A DNA stretch of 64,000 nucleotides from contig JAVHPJ010000033.1 of NCBI GenBank assembly GCA_036170535.1, positions 1 through 64,000 on the forward strand, given 5' to 3'. The DNA is from SSF53 sp036170535. GTDB lineage: Bacteria > Spirochaetota > Leptospiria > Leptospirales > Leptonemataceae. The notes below the pieces were generated by a model, which saw only the letters and a list, made by a program, of their open reading frames with translations, had not been told where the DNA came from and did not search any database. Shown here one piece after another: positions 32,841 to 40,720 of this stretch. The stretch's first letter is position 1. Every line of letters begins with the position of its first letter. Position numbers and translations under genes: made by a program.

Positions 32841-35800
32841 ATGAGCCTGCATACCGAGCGAACCTTCGAAGACGAAATCTGCGCGGCCCTCGCGGAGCGC
32901 GGCTGGATTTACGAGGCCGGGAGCGCCGCCGACTACGATCGTTCGCGCGCGCTATATCCGCCGGATCTTCTGAGTTGGGTCCAGCATACCCAGCCGGAGG
33001 CCTGGGCGGCGCTGGTCGAAAGCCACGGCGCTGGCGCGGGCGAGGCCCTGGTCGACCGGGTGCGCTCTGCCATTCACCGGACGAGTTTGCTCGAAGTATT
33101 GCGCGGGGGCGTGGAGCTGGTGGGCGTGCGCGAGCGCGTGCGACTCGTTGAGTTTAAACCGGCGCACGGCTTTAATCCGGAGACCGGCGCGCACTACGCC
33201 GCCAATCGCCTGCGCGTGGTGCGTCAGTTGCACTACTCCAGCCGCAACGAAAACTCGCTCGATCTGGCGTTGTTTGTCAACGGCCTGCCCACGGCCACGC
33301 TGGAACTCAAAAGCGAATACACCCAGAGCGTGCAGGATGCCGTTGCGCAATACCGCCGCGATCGCCATCCGAGTCCGCCCGGCGCGCCGCCGGAGCCGCT
33401 GCTTACATTTTTGCGCGGCGCGCTGGTGCATTTTGCCGTGAGTCAGGCGGAAGTCTACATGACGACGCGCCTTGCCGGACCCGCCACGCGCTTTTTACCG
33501 TTTAATTGCGGGTTTGAGGGCGCCGCGGGTAATCCGCCCAATCCCGACGGCTTTGCGACGGCCTATTTGTGGGAAGCGGTCCTTGAGCGCGAAAGCTGGC
33601 TCGAAATCCTCGGGCGCTATTTGTGTTTTGAAAAAGACGAGGCCGAGCCCAACAAAATCACCGGACTCGTTTTTCCGCGCTACCACCAGCTTGATGCAAC
33701 GCGCCGGCTTCGTGAGGAAATCCTGAAAGACGGACCGGGCGCGCGGTATTTGATCCAACATTCGGCCGGCTCCGGCAAAACGCATTCGATCGCCTGGACC
33801 GCGCACTTTCTGGCGGACCTGCACGACGCACAAAACCGCAAGCTCTTTGACAGCGTGCTGGTGATATCGGATCGCACGGTGATCGATTCGCAACTGCGCG
33901 AGGCGATTTATCAGTCGGAAGACGTGCGCGGCGTGGTCCAGGCGATCACCGGCGATCACGGTTCAAAAAGCCGCGAGCTGCTCGCGGCGCTCGCCGGCAA
34001 TCGTAAGATCGTCGTGTGCACCCTGCAAACCTTTCCGGCCGCCATCAAAATCATCGAAGAACTCAGCCGCGATCGGGAAAAGCGCTTCGCGGTCATCGCC
34101 GACGAAGCGCACAGCTCGCAAACCGGCGACGCTGCAAAGCGCATGAAAGAGTTCTTAAACGCAAGCGAACAGAGCGATCTCGAAGACGGCGGCGAAGTCT
34201 CCGTGGAAGATCTGCTGGCCGAGCAGATGGCCGCGCGCGCGGAACTGCGGCGCGTGAGTTTTATCGCCTTCACCGCCACGCCCAAAGCCAAAACCATGGA
34301 GCTCTTTGGCCGCCGGCCCGATCCGGCGCGCCCGCCCGGCCCGGACAATATACCGGCGCCCTTTCACGTGTATTCCATGCGCCAGGCGATCGAGGAAGGC
34401 TTCATCCTCGATGTTTTACAAAACTATATCACGTTTAAGTTCGCTTTTGAACTGACGATCCGCGGCGAACACTACCGGGAACTGGAAGTCGAACGCAATC
34501 GCGCCATGCGCGACGTATTGCGCTGGGTGCGTCTGCGCCCGGAAACGATCGCAAGCAAAGTCGAAATTGTCGTGGAACACTTTCGCGAGGTGGTCCAGCC
34601 GCTTTTAGACGGTCGCGCGCGAGCGATGGTTGTCACCGCCAGCCGCAAAGAGGCCGTGCTCTGGCAGCGCGCCCTGCTGCGTTATATCGCCGCCCAGGGC
34701 TACGCCCTGGAAAGTCTGGTAGCCTTTTCCGGCGACATTGCCGATCCGGATACCGGCGAGTCCGTAAACGAAACCAGCCCCGCGCTGAATCCGCATATAA
34801 AAAAGAGCGATCTGCGCCGCGCCTTCAAGGACCCGCGGTATCAGTTCATGGTGGTCGCCAACAAATTCCAGACGGGTTTTGACGAACCGCTGTTGTCCGC
34901 AATGTATGTGGATAAGCGCCTGGGCGGCGTGCAGGCCGTGCAAACCCTCGCGCGCCTGAATCGCAAGCCGCCCGGCAAAGAGCGCGTGTACGTGCTGGAT
35001 TTTGTAAATAACCCGAACGAAATCCTCGCCGCCTTTCGCACCTACTACGACACCGCCGAACTCTCCGGCGTAACCGATCCCAACCTGATACTCGATCTGG
35101 GCGCAAAACTCGACGCCACGGGCAACTATGATCGCTCCGAACTGGAAGCGGTAGTGCGCTGCTGGATCGAAGAAGAACGCAAACCCGCACCGCGCAAATC
35201 CGCAAAGCGCTTTGACGCGGCCTTGCAACCGGTGGTGACTCGGCTCAAGGAACGCTACAAACGCGCGCGCGAAGCGTTCAAAATTGCGGAAGCGGAGGCC
35301 GATGTCAATGCTGCGCAGGCCGCGCGTGCGACCATGGACGCGCTGGAACTCTTCCGGCGCGACGTGGGGGCCTACTGGCGGGCGTACGTCTTTTTGTCGC
35401 AGATTTACGATTACAAAAACACCGACATCGAAAAACGCGCCATCTTCTGCCGGCTGTTATCCATTCGATTGGACTACGAACGCGAAAGCTCCAGTCTCGA
35501 TTTATCCCAGTTGGAACTGGTCCGTCATAATTTTCGGAAAGTCTCGGAGGGCCGTCTGGCGGCGGGCGGCGGCGAACGCACCAAACTCGACCCGCTGACG
35601 GATCTGGGATCCGGGCAGACGCACCTTGCCGACAAGGCGCGTCTGGAAGAAATTGTAGAACGCATTAACGAACTGTTTAACGAACACGCCAGCGAGACCG
35701 GCGGGTTTAAAAAAGAAGATACGCGCAATTTTGTAAGTCACATGCAAACGATCATGACGGGTTCGGAGCTACTGCGCAAACAGGCGCTGAATAACAGTCG

Positions 35801-35996
35801 CGAGCAATTCAGTCAATCGCCCAATTTGAATCAGGAACTGATGAACGCCGCCATGGAAGCGAGTGAAGCGCACCGAAAACTCAGCGCCGCCCTGCTGAAC
35901 TCGGAGCCGTTGCTGGCCGGCATGGCGCGGATTTTACTGAACGATCTGGGACTCTGGGAGCGTTTGCGCGCGGAAGCGCAGCGCGGCGCAGGGTGA
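32841..35996 (+). CDS. hsdR: Type I restriction-modification, endonuclease subunit HsdR
   Basis: A 1051-residue motor/nuclease subunit. The N-terminal PD-(D/E)xK nuclease shows DLALFVNGLPTATLELKSEY with a following QDAVAQY (QxxxY) helix. The translocase has Walker A (HSAGSGKTHSIAW), the DEAH box (VIADEAHSSQ), motif III (FIAFTATPKAKT) and later helicase motifs (VANKFQTGFDEP, QTLARLNR). A long helical C-terminal region binds HsdM. Length is normal and no frameshift is seen, so the restriction system looks intact. ATG 32841 is used. The gene ends just before repeat copy D. Confidence 0.95.
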   Translation: MSLHTERTFEDEICAALAERGWIYEAGSAADYDRSRALYPPDLLSWVQHTQPEAWAALVESHGAGAGEALVDRVRSAIHRTSLLEVLRGGVELVGVRERVRLVEFKPAHGFNPETGAHYAANRLRVVRQLHYSSRNENSLDLALFVNGLPTATLELKSEYTQSVQDAVAQYRRDRHPSPPGAPPEPLLTFLRGALVHFAVSQAEVYMTTRLAGPATRFLPFNCGFEGAAGNPPNPDGFATAYLWEAVLERESWLEILGRYLCFEKDEAEPNKITGLVFPRYHQLDATRRLREEILKDGPGARYLIQHSAGSGKTHSIAWTAHFLADLHDAQNRKLFDSVLVISDRTVIDSQLREAIYQSEDVRGVVQAITGDHGSKSRELLAALAGNRKIVVCTLQTFPAAIKIIEELSRDREKRFAVIADEAHSSQTGDAAKRMKEFLNASEQSDLEDGGEVSVEDLLAEQMAARAELRRVSFIAFTATPKAKTMELFGRRPDPARPPGPDNIPAPFHVYSMRQAIEEGFILDVLQNYITFKFAFELTIRGEHYRELEVERNRAMRDVLRWVRLRPETIASKVEIVVEHFREVVQPLLDGRARAMVVTASRKEAVLWQRALLRYIAAQGYALESLVAFSGDIADPDTGESVNETSPALNPHIKKSDLRRAFKDPRYQFMVVANKFQTGFDEPLLSAMYVDKRLGGVQAVQTLARLNRKPPGKERVYVLDFVNNPNEILAAFRTYYDTAELSGVTDPNLILDLGAKLDATGNYDRSELEAVVRCWIEEERKPAPRKSAKRFDAALQPVVTRLKERYKRAREAFKIAEAEADVNAAQAARATMDALELFRRDVGAYWRAYVFLSQIYDYKNTDIEKRAIFCRLLSIRLDYERESSSLDLSQLELVRHNFRKVSEGRLAAGGGERTKLDPLTDLGSGQTHLADKARLEEIVERINELFNEHASETGGFKKEDTRNFVSHMQTIMTGSELLRKQALNNSREQFSQSPNLNQELMNAAMEASEAHRKLSAALLNSEPLLAGMARILLNDLGLWERLRAEAQRGAG

Positions 35997-36010
35997 TGCT
36001 GCGGCGTGCG

Positions 36011-36055
36011 TTGCACAGCGCCGCAGCATTGTGGGAGTGTCTCAGCTAATCCGGC
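36011..36055 (+). repeat. Dispersed ~45-bp intergenic repeat, copy D
   Basis: Matches copy A over its whole length: TTGC, then GCGCCGCAGCAT, GTGGGAG, and TAATCCGG at the end. It occupies the space between the convergent ends of hsdR and katG. Confidence 0.45.
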
Positions 36056-36058
36056 TTT

Positions 36059-38266
36059 TCAAGCCAGCTCAAACCGATCCAGATTCATCACCTTGTGCCA
36101 CGCGGCCACAAAGTCGCGGACAAACTTCGCTTCGCCGTCGGCCTGCGCGTAGACCTCCGCGATTGCGCGCAGTTGCGAGTTGGAACCAAAGACCAGGTCG
36201 ACCCGCGTGCCGGTCCACTGTTTCGCGCCGCTTTTGCGATCGCGCAGTTCGTAGAGTTCGTTCTTTGCGTCGACCGGATGCCAGCTCAGATCCATGCCGA
36301 GCAACCGCACAAAGTAGTCGTTCGACAGGGTTCCGGGACGCGTCGTAAACACGCCATGGGCCGACTGCCCGTAGTTCGCATTTAAGGCGCGCAGGCCGCC
36401 AATCAGCGCGGTCATCTCCGGCGCCGTCAGCGTCAAAAGTTGCGCCTGATCGAGCAGCGCCGCTTCCCCGCGCACTTCGTAGTCGCTCTTTTTGTAGTTG
36501 CGGAATCCGTCGGCGACCGGTTCCAGCACGGCGAACGATTCGACGTCCGTCATCTCAGCCGTCGCGTCCGTGCGGCCCGGTGAAAAGGGAACTTTTACCG
36601 AATGACCGCCCGCGGCCGCCGCCTCTTCGATCGCCGCACATCCGCCGAGCACAATCAGATCTGCGAGCGAGACCTTTTTGCCGCCGCCGGCGGAAGCGTT
36701 AAACTCCTGCTGGATCTTGCCCAACGCCGCGAGGACTTTTGCAAGTTGCGCCGGCTGATTGACTGCCCAATCTTTCTGCGGCGCAAGCCGGATGCGCGCG
36801 CCGTTGGCGCCGCCGCGTTTGTCGGAACCGCGGAAGGTCGCCGCCGAAGACCACGCTGTGTAGACCAGCTCCGTCACGGAAAGACCCGCTGCGAGGATTT
36901 TGGTCTTCAGCGCGGCGACATCTTTATCGTCGACAAGCGCATGATCGACGGCCGGAACCGGATCCTGCCACACGAGGACTTCGGCCGGGACTTCTTCGCC
37001 CAGGTAACGCACGCGCGGACCCATGTCGCGATGGGTGAGCTTGAACCAGGCGCGCGCAAAAACGTCCGCAAATTCGGCGGGATTTTTCAGGAACCGCCGC
37101 GCGATCGGTTCGTAGATCGGGTCCATGCGCAGCGCGAGGTCGGCGGTGGTCATCATGGGCGCATGGCGTTTGGATTTGTCGTGCGCATCTTCGACCAGCG
37201 TCGCTGCGGCGGGATCGGTCGGAATCCACTGCCACGCGCCGGCCGGACTTTTTACCGCCTTCCATTCGTATTTGAAGAGCGTTTCCAGGTAACCGTTGTC
37301 CCACTTCGTCGGATTCGGTTTCCAGGCGCCTTCGATGCCGCTCGTCGTCGTGTGCGCGCCTTTGCCGGAACCGAGCGAGTTTTTCCAGCCGAGTCCCTGC
37401 TCTTCAATATCCGCGCCTTCCGGATCCGGACCGATCAGCGACTCCGCGCCGGCGCCGTGCGCCTTGCCAAAGGTGTGCCCGCCCGCGACCAACGCGACCG
37501 TCTCCTCGTCGTTCATCGCCATGCGCGCGAAGGTTTCGCGGATATCGCGTCCGGAAGCGACGGGATCGGGATTGCCGTTGGGACCCTGGGGATTCACGTA
37601 AATGAGACCCATCTGCACCGCGCCAAAGGGTCGGTCCAGTTTGCGTTCTCCGCTGTAACGTTTATCTCCCAGCCAGGTTTCTTCCATGCCCCAGTTGATG
37701 TCTTCTTCGGGTTCCCACAGATCCACGCGACCGCCGCCAAAGCCGAAGGTCTTAAAGCCCATGGACTCGAGCGCGCAATTGCCGGCGAGGATCATGAGGT
37801 CGCCCCAGGAGATGCGATTGCCGTATTTTTGTTTGATGGGCCAGAGCAGGCGCCGGGCCTTGTCAAGATTTGCATTATCCGGCCAGCTATTGGTAGGGGC
37901 CAGGCGTTGCGTGCCGGTGGCTGCGCCGCCGCGGCCGTCGCTCGTGCGATAGGTGCCGGCGCTGTGCCAGGCCATACGGATAAAGAGCGGCCCATAATGC
38001 CCGTAGTCGGCGGGCCACCACTCCTGGGAGTTGGTCATGAGCGCAAAGAGATCTTTTTTGAGCGCCTTCAAATCGAGTTTTTTGAATTCATCCGCGTAGT
38101 TGAACGCTTCGCCGAGCGGATTGGCAGCCGGGGAATGCTGATGCAGGATCTTCAAATTGAGCTGGTTGGGCCACCAGTCGCGATTGGTGCGCACGGCGCC
38201 GTCCGTGTTGGCGCCGTGATGCACGGGACACCGGCCGGCGGCGCCGGTCTGCTCTTCTTGACTCAT
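36059..38266 (-). CDS. katG: Catalase-peroxidase KatG
   Basis: A 735-residue haem enzyme that removes hydrogen peroxide and organic peroxides. The distal pocket Arg-Trp-His is in FIRMAWHSAGTYR. The Tyr of the Met-Tyr-Trp crosslink is in GLIYVNPQGPNG, and the proximal His is in AGGHTFGKAHGA. The second, non-haem domain is complete. ATG 38266 has a strong ribosome binding site (GGAGGAAAC). A 7-1-7 palindrome 53 bases upstream suggests control by a Fur-family peroxide sensor. The gene is monocistronic and ends against the convergent hsdR. Confidence 0.96.
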   Translation of the reverse strand: MSQEEQTGAAGRCPVHHGANTDGAVRTNRDWWPNQLNLKILHQHSPAANPLGEAFNYADEFKKLDLKALKKDLFALMTNSQEWWPADYGHYGPLFIRMAWHSAGTYRTSDGRGGAATGTQRLAPTNSWPDNANLDKARRLLWPIKQKYGNRISWGDLMILAGNCALESMGFKTFGFGGGRVDLWEPEEDINWGMEETWLGDKRYSGERKLDRPFGAVQMGLIYVNPQGPNGNPDPVASGRDIRETFARMAMNDEETVALVAGGHTFGKAHGAGAESLIGPDPEGADIEEQGLGWKNSLGSGKGAHTTTSGIEGAWKPNPTKWDNGYLETLFKYEWKAVKSPAGAWQWIPTDPAAATLVEDAHDKSKRHAPMMTTADLALRMDPIYEPIARRFLKNPAEFADVFARAWFKLTHRDMGPRVRYLGEEVPAEVLVWQDPVPAVDHALVDDKDVAALKTKILAAGLSVTELVYTAWSSAATFRGSDKRGGANGARIRLAPQKDWAVNQPAQLAKVLAALGKIQQEFNASAGGGKKVSLADLIVLGGCAAIEEAAAAGGHSVKVPFSPGRTDATAEMTDVESFAVLEPVADGFRNYKKSDYEVRGEAALLDQAQLLTLTAPEMTALIGGLRALNANYGQSAHGVFTTRPGTLSNDYFVRLLGMDLSWHPVDAKNELYELRDRKSGAKQWTGTRVDLVFGSNSQLRAIAEVYAQADGEAKFVRDFVAAWHKVMNLDRFELA

Positions 38267-38293
38267 AGGTTTCCTCCGTAGGCGACTGGCGAC

Positions 38294-38320
38294 CCCGGCG
38301 GCGGACGCCCCGGGTTTTTT
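38294..38320 (+). terminator. Terminator-like hairpin with T run, upstream of katG
   Basis: CCCGG, one bulged C, GGCG, GA, CGCC, CCGGG, then six T. On the plus strand this has the form of an intrinsic terminator, but no plus-strand gene leads into it. On the minus strand it would be a stable hairpin in the katG leader, directly downstream of the palindromic operator. Which role is real cannot be told. Confidence 0.4.
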
Positions 38321-38333
38321 AGACTCAGTCTAA
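38319..38333. promoter_or_regulatory. Fur/PerR-type 7-1-7 operator upstream of katG
   Basis: TTAGACTCAGTCTAA is a perfect 15-bp palindrome of the 7-1-7 form used by Fur-family repressors; the PerR consensus TTATAATNATTATAA has the same geometry. It lies 53 bases upstream of katG, in AT-rich sequence that probably holds the promoter. Peroxide control of katG by PerR or Fur is known in many bacteria. Binding here is inference. Confidence 0.65.
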
Positions 38334-38464
38334 TCTAATAGTAACCCGAAATTCACAGTTGGCCCGCCTTTTTTTCCGGGGCGCGCGGAAAGTTACGGGC
38401 GGCGAAGACGGAATTCGCTGCGGGGCGTACGGGGTCTTGGGGGGGCCGCGACAGCCACAGCCCG

Positions 38465-39370
38465 TCAATTCCACTCGGCGAGCAGGGCCTCCGCATCCTT
38501 GCGTTCGCGATACATCGCCGCCGGCGCTTCACGCAAAAACTCGCGCAGACTGGCGCGCGCCGCAGCGGTCTTGCTCTGACGTTGCTGCACAATCGCCAGG
38601 TTATAGCGCGCGAGAAAATACTCCGGGTTGGCATGCAGGGCGGCCAGGTATTGGGCTTCCGCCTCCGCATAACTTTGTTTTTTTTGCAACAACACGCCCA
38701 GATTGTAGCGCGAAAGATAAAACTGCGGGTTTAATTGGACCGATTTGCGCAAACTGACTTCCGCTTCCGCAAGCCGACCCAGCTCCATGCGCGCCACGCC
38801 CAATTGATTTTCCAACTCGAAGTTCGCGCGCAAAAGCGACGCGCGCAAAAGGATCGGCTCCGCTTCCGCCGCGCGGCCGTTTCGCGCCAGGAACAAACCG
38901 AGTTCGGCCAGCGCATCAAAGTGGCGCGGATCCAGCTCAATCGCCTTTTCGAACGCAGCGATCATGTGATCCGCGTAGCCCAGATCGCGATAGGCCAGCC
39001 CGAGATTGTAGTGATACAGCGGATGTTCGCCCTGAATGGCCACGGCGCGCTTGAAAGGATCGATCGCCGCCGCGGGTTCTTCCAGACGCAGGTAACACAT
39101 CCCCAGATTGTTGGGATATTCGGCGTTGCCGGCGTCCAGCTTCATCGCCCGGCGAAACAGTTGGATCGCCAGGGGCAGACTGCCGTCGCGATACTGGAGA
39201 ATGCCGCGCGCATTCAAGTCGGCCGCTTGCGCGTGCGGATCCTCAGTCGCCGACTCGTCCGCGCCGGAGCCGCTCTGGCCGCAAGCAGACGCGCAAATAA
39301 GGCCGAGCAGCGCGACAGCGATCATTGGGCCGCGCAACCTGCGCGAAAGTGCAGAGCGGTGAAACGACAT
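38465..39370 (-). CDS. TPR-repeat lipoprotein
   Basis: A 301-residue protein with a signal segment ending in ICASAC, a likely lipobox, followed by about seven tetratricopeptide repeats (for example NAEYPNNLGMCYLRLEEPAAA, PLYHYNLGLAYRDLGYADHM, QFYLSRYNLGVLLQKKQ). TPRs mediate protein contacts, here probably at a membrane surface facing the periplasm. It is a paralogue of the TPR protein at 62883-63761, sharing the closing pattern in which two adjacent repeats contain NPEYF/NPEYY and YNLAIVQ/YNLALIQ. The start lies just after the end of the Yip1-like gene, so the two form an operon. Confidence 0.85.
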   Translation of the reverse strand: MSFHRSALSRRLRGPMIAVALLGLICASACGQSGSGADESATEDPHAQAADLNARGILQYRDGSLPLAIQLFRRAMKLDAGNAEYPNNLGMCYLRLEEPAAAIDPFKRAVAIQGEHPLYHYNLGLAYRDLGYADHMIAAFEKAIELDPRHFDALAELGLFLARNGRAAEAEPILLRASLLRANFELENQLGVARMELGRLAEAEVSLRKSVQLNPQFYLSRYNLGVLLQKKQSYAEAEAQYLAALHANPEYFLARYNLAIVQQRQSKTAAARASLREFLREAPAAMYRERKDAEALLAEWN

Positions 39371-39376
39371 GACGCC

Positions 39377-40036
39377 TCAGCCTCCAAAAAACCGCAACGT
39401 AGCATAAAACGCAACCAGAGCAAACCAGGGCGTAAGCCACGTAAGCGCCGCGCGGCCGGCGTTTTGCGCACACACGATGCGAAAGGCCCGCACGCAGATA
39501 TGCCCCTCCCACGCTATGCCAACAAGAACCAGCGCAATCATCGCATACGAACGAATCAAGAGCGCGTTGCTTTCTTCGAGCGGCGCGGCGAACGGAAACA
39601 GATTATTGCCGATGCCGTGCAGGATCGCGATGACAACCATCGGCGCGAGTCCAAAGATGCTGATTGCGAGCAGCACGAGAAAATCGCGCGCATCGCCAAA
39701 AAGCGCCAGCGCGCCGTAACGCAGACCGGCCACCAGGGCGAACAGGGTCGCCCAGATTATCGGAAAGGTCAGATGCCGCCAGGGCGACGGATCGTCAATG
39801 AGCGGAATCACGCCCTCGCGCGCATAGTATTCGGAAACTCCGGCGCGCGCGATGGAGATTTCGTGGAAATGCACCAGGGCCGTTACAAAAAGCAATACCA
39901 GGCCGACGCCGAGGAGCACCGCAACGCCGATCACGGCGGGCGTAATCATCTCGCGTCGCTCCACGGTTGTGAAGTAGGGCGCGGGTCGCGTGGCGACGGT
40001 GAACAGGGTTTTTAAGGCGGGGAGTATATGCGTCAT
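39377..40036 (-). CDS. Yip1-like multipass membrane protein
   Basis: A 219-residue protein with five predicted membrane helices, in the style of the Yip1/DUF1282 superfamily. The C-terminal phrase QNAGRAALTWLTPW is shared almost exactly with the protein at 62127-62804, even at DNA level. It lies 6 bases before the TPR lipoprotein gene, so the two are coupled. Function unknown; the repeated TPR/Yip1 pairing suggests the two proteins work together. Confidence 0.75.
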   Translation of the reverse strand: MTHILPALKTLFTVATRPAPYFTTVERREMITPAVIGVAVLLGVGLVLLFVTALVHFHEISIARAGVSEYYAREGVIPLIDDPSPWRHLTFPIIWATLFALVAGLRYGALALFGDARDFLVLLAISIFGLAPMVVIAILHGIGNNLFPFAAPLEESNALLIRSYAMIALVLVGIAWEGHICVRAFRIVCAQNAGRAALTWLTPWFALVAFYATLRFFGG

Positions 40037-40082
40037 GGTTGGCCCGGGATTCTTTTATTTATAGATTCTTCTTATTACTATT
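40037..40082 (-). promoter_or_regulatory. AT-rich spacer with possible -10 element
   Basis: A 46-base AT-rich spacer upstream of the Yip1-like gene, after the MORN gene. On the minus strand, TATAAA (plus positions 40058-40063) is a -10-like hexamer 22 bases before the ATG. No matching -35 is seen. The AT run stands out against GC-rich surroundings. Confidence 0.3.
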
Positions 40083-40709
40083 TTATTCAGCAGGCGGCAG
40101 GCCGGCGCCGACGAACTCATCCGCCCGCCAGACCCCGGCCTGGATCTCGCCCGATACGGCCGTGAAATACCCGTAACCCTCGCGCTTACCAGCGCTCCAT
40201 TCGCCCGTGTAACGCGATCCGTCCTCGTAGACGCGAATGCCTTTGCCGGCGTATATTGCGCCCGACTTGTATTCCCCGCGCAGATCCCTGCCGTCCGGAA
40301 GACTCAACACGCCCGGGCCTTCCGGCTCGCCCTGGCTCCACTCGCAACTCAACACCGTCCCGTCGTTCCAGGTAAAGCGTCCGCGTCCGTGGCGCTCGTT
40401 ATTGCGAAACTCGCCGGCGTAAACGCCGTCGGGCGAGGTGTATTCGCCGTAGCCGTGACGTTTGCCGTTCAGGTAGGCGCCCTGATACTTGTGACCGCTC
40501 GGATGCGTGAAGACGCCGTGGCCATGAAATTCGCCCGTGCGAAACTGCCCCGCGTAGCGCCCGCCGTCAGCAAGGGTCGCCGCGCCCGTTCCGTTTTCGC
40601 AGTCGCCGGCGACGCAGACCGGCGCGGGGGAACAGGCGAGGAGCAGGGCAAGCATCCAGCAGCAATGGGCGCAAAGCTGAAATCTACACCAATAAGCATG
40701 GCACCCCAT
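40083..40709 (-). CDS. MORN-repeat exported protein
   Basis: A 208-residue protein. A hydrophobic, Cys-containing N-terminus (MLALLLACSPAP) suggests export, probably as a lipoprotein. Six or more MORN repeats follow: YAGQFRTGEFHGHG, YQGAYLNGKRHGYG, YAGEFRNNERHGRG, YTGEWSAGKREGYG. MORN repeats form elongated beta sheets that bind lipids or proteins. The gene starts 12 bases after the stop of the giant gene on the same strand, so it is probably co-transcribed with it. That position is where an immunity or partner protein would be expected, but nothing in the sequence proves it. Confidence 0.75.
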   Translation of the reverse strand: MGCHAYWCRFQLCAHCCWMLALLLACSPAPVCVAGDCENGTGAATLADGGRYAGQFRTGEFHGHGVFTHPSGHKYQGAYLNGKRHGYGEYTSPDGVYAGEFRNNERHGRGRFTWNDGTVLSCEWSQGEPEGPGVLSLPDGRDLRGEYKSGAIYAGKGIRVYEDGSRYTGEWSAGKREGYGYFTAVSGEIQAGVWRADEFVGAGLPPAE

Positions 40710-40720
40710 GAAACATCGGC

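Noticed and set aside
36602..38281. 559-residue open frame on the plus strand opposite katG
   Set aside because: Antisense to katG, which has all haem-pocket motifs. The frame has no recognisable domain and no ribosome binding site.
38735..40015. 426-residue open frame opposite the TPR and Yip1-like genes
   Set aside because: Antisense to two genes with clear TPRs and membrane helices. Composition is that of a shadow frame.
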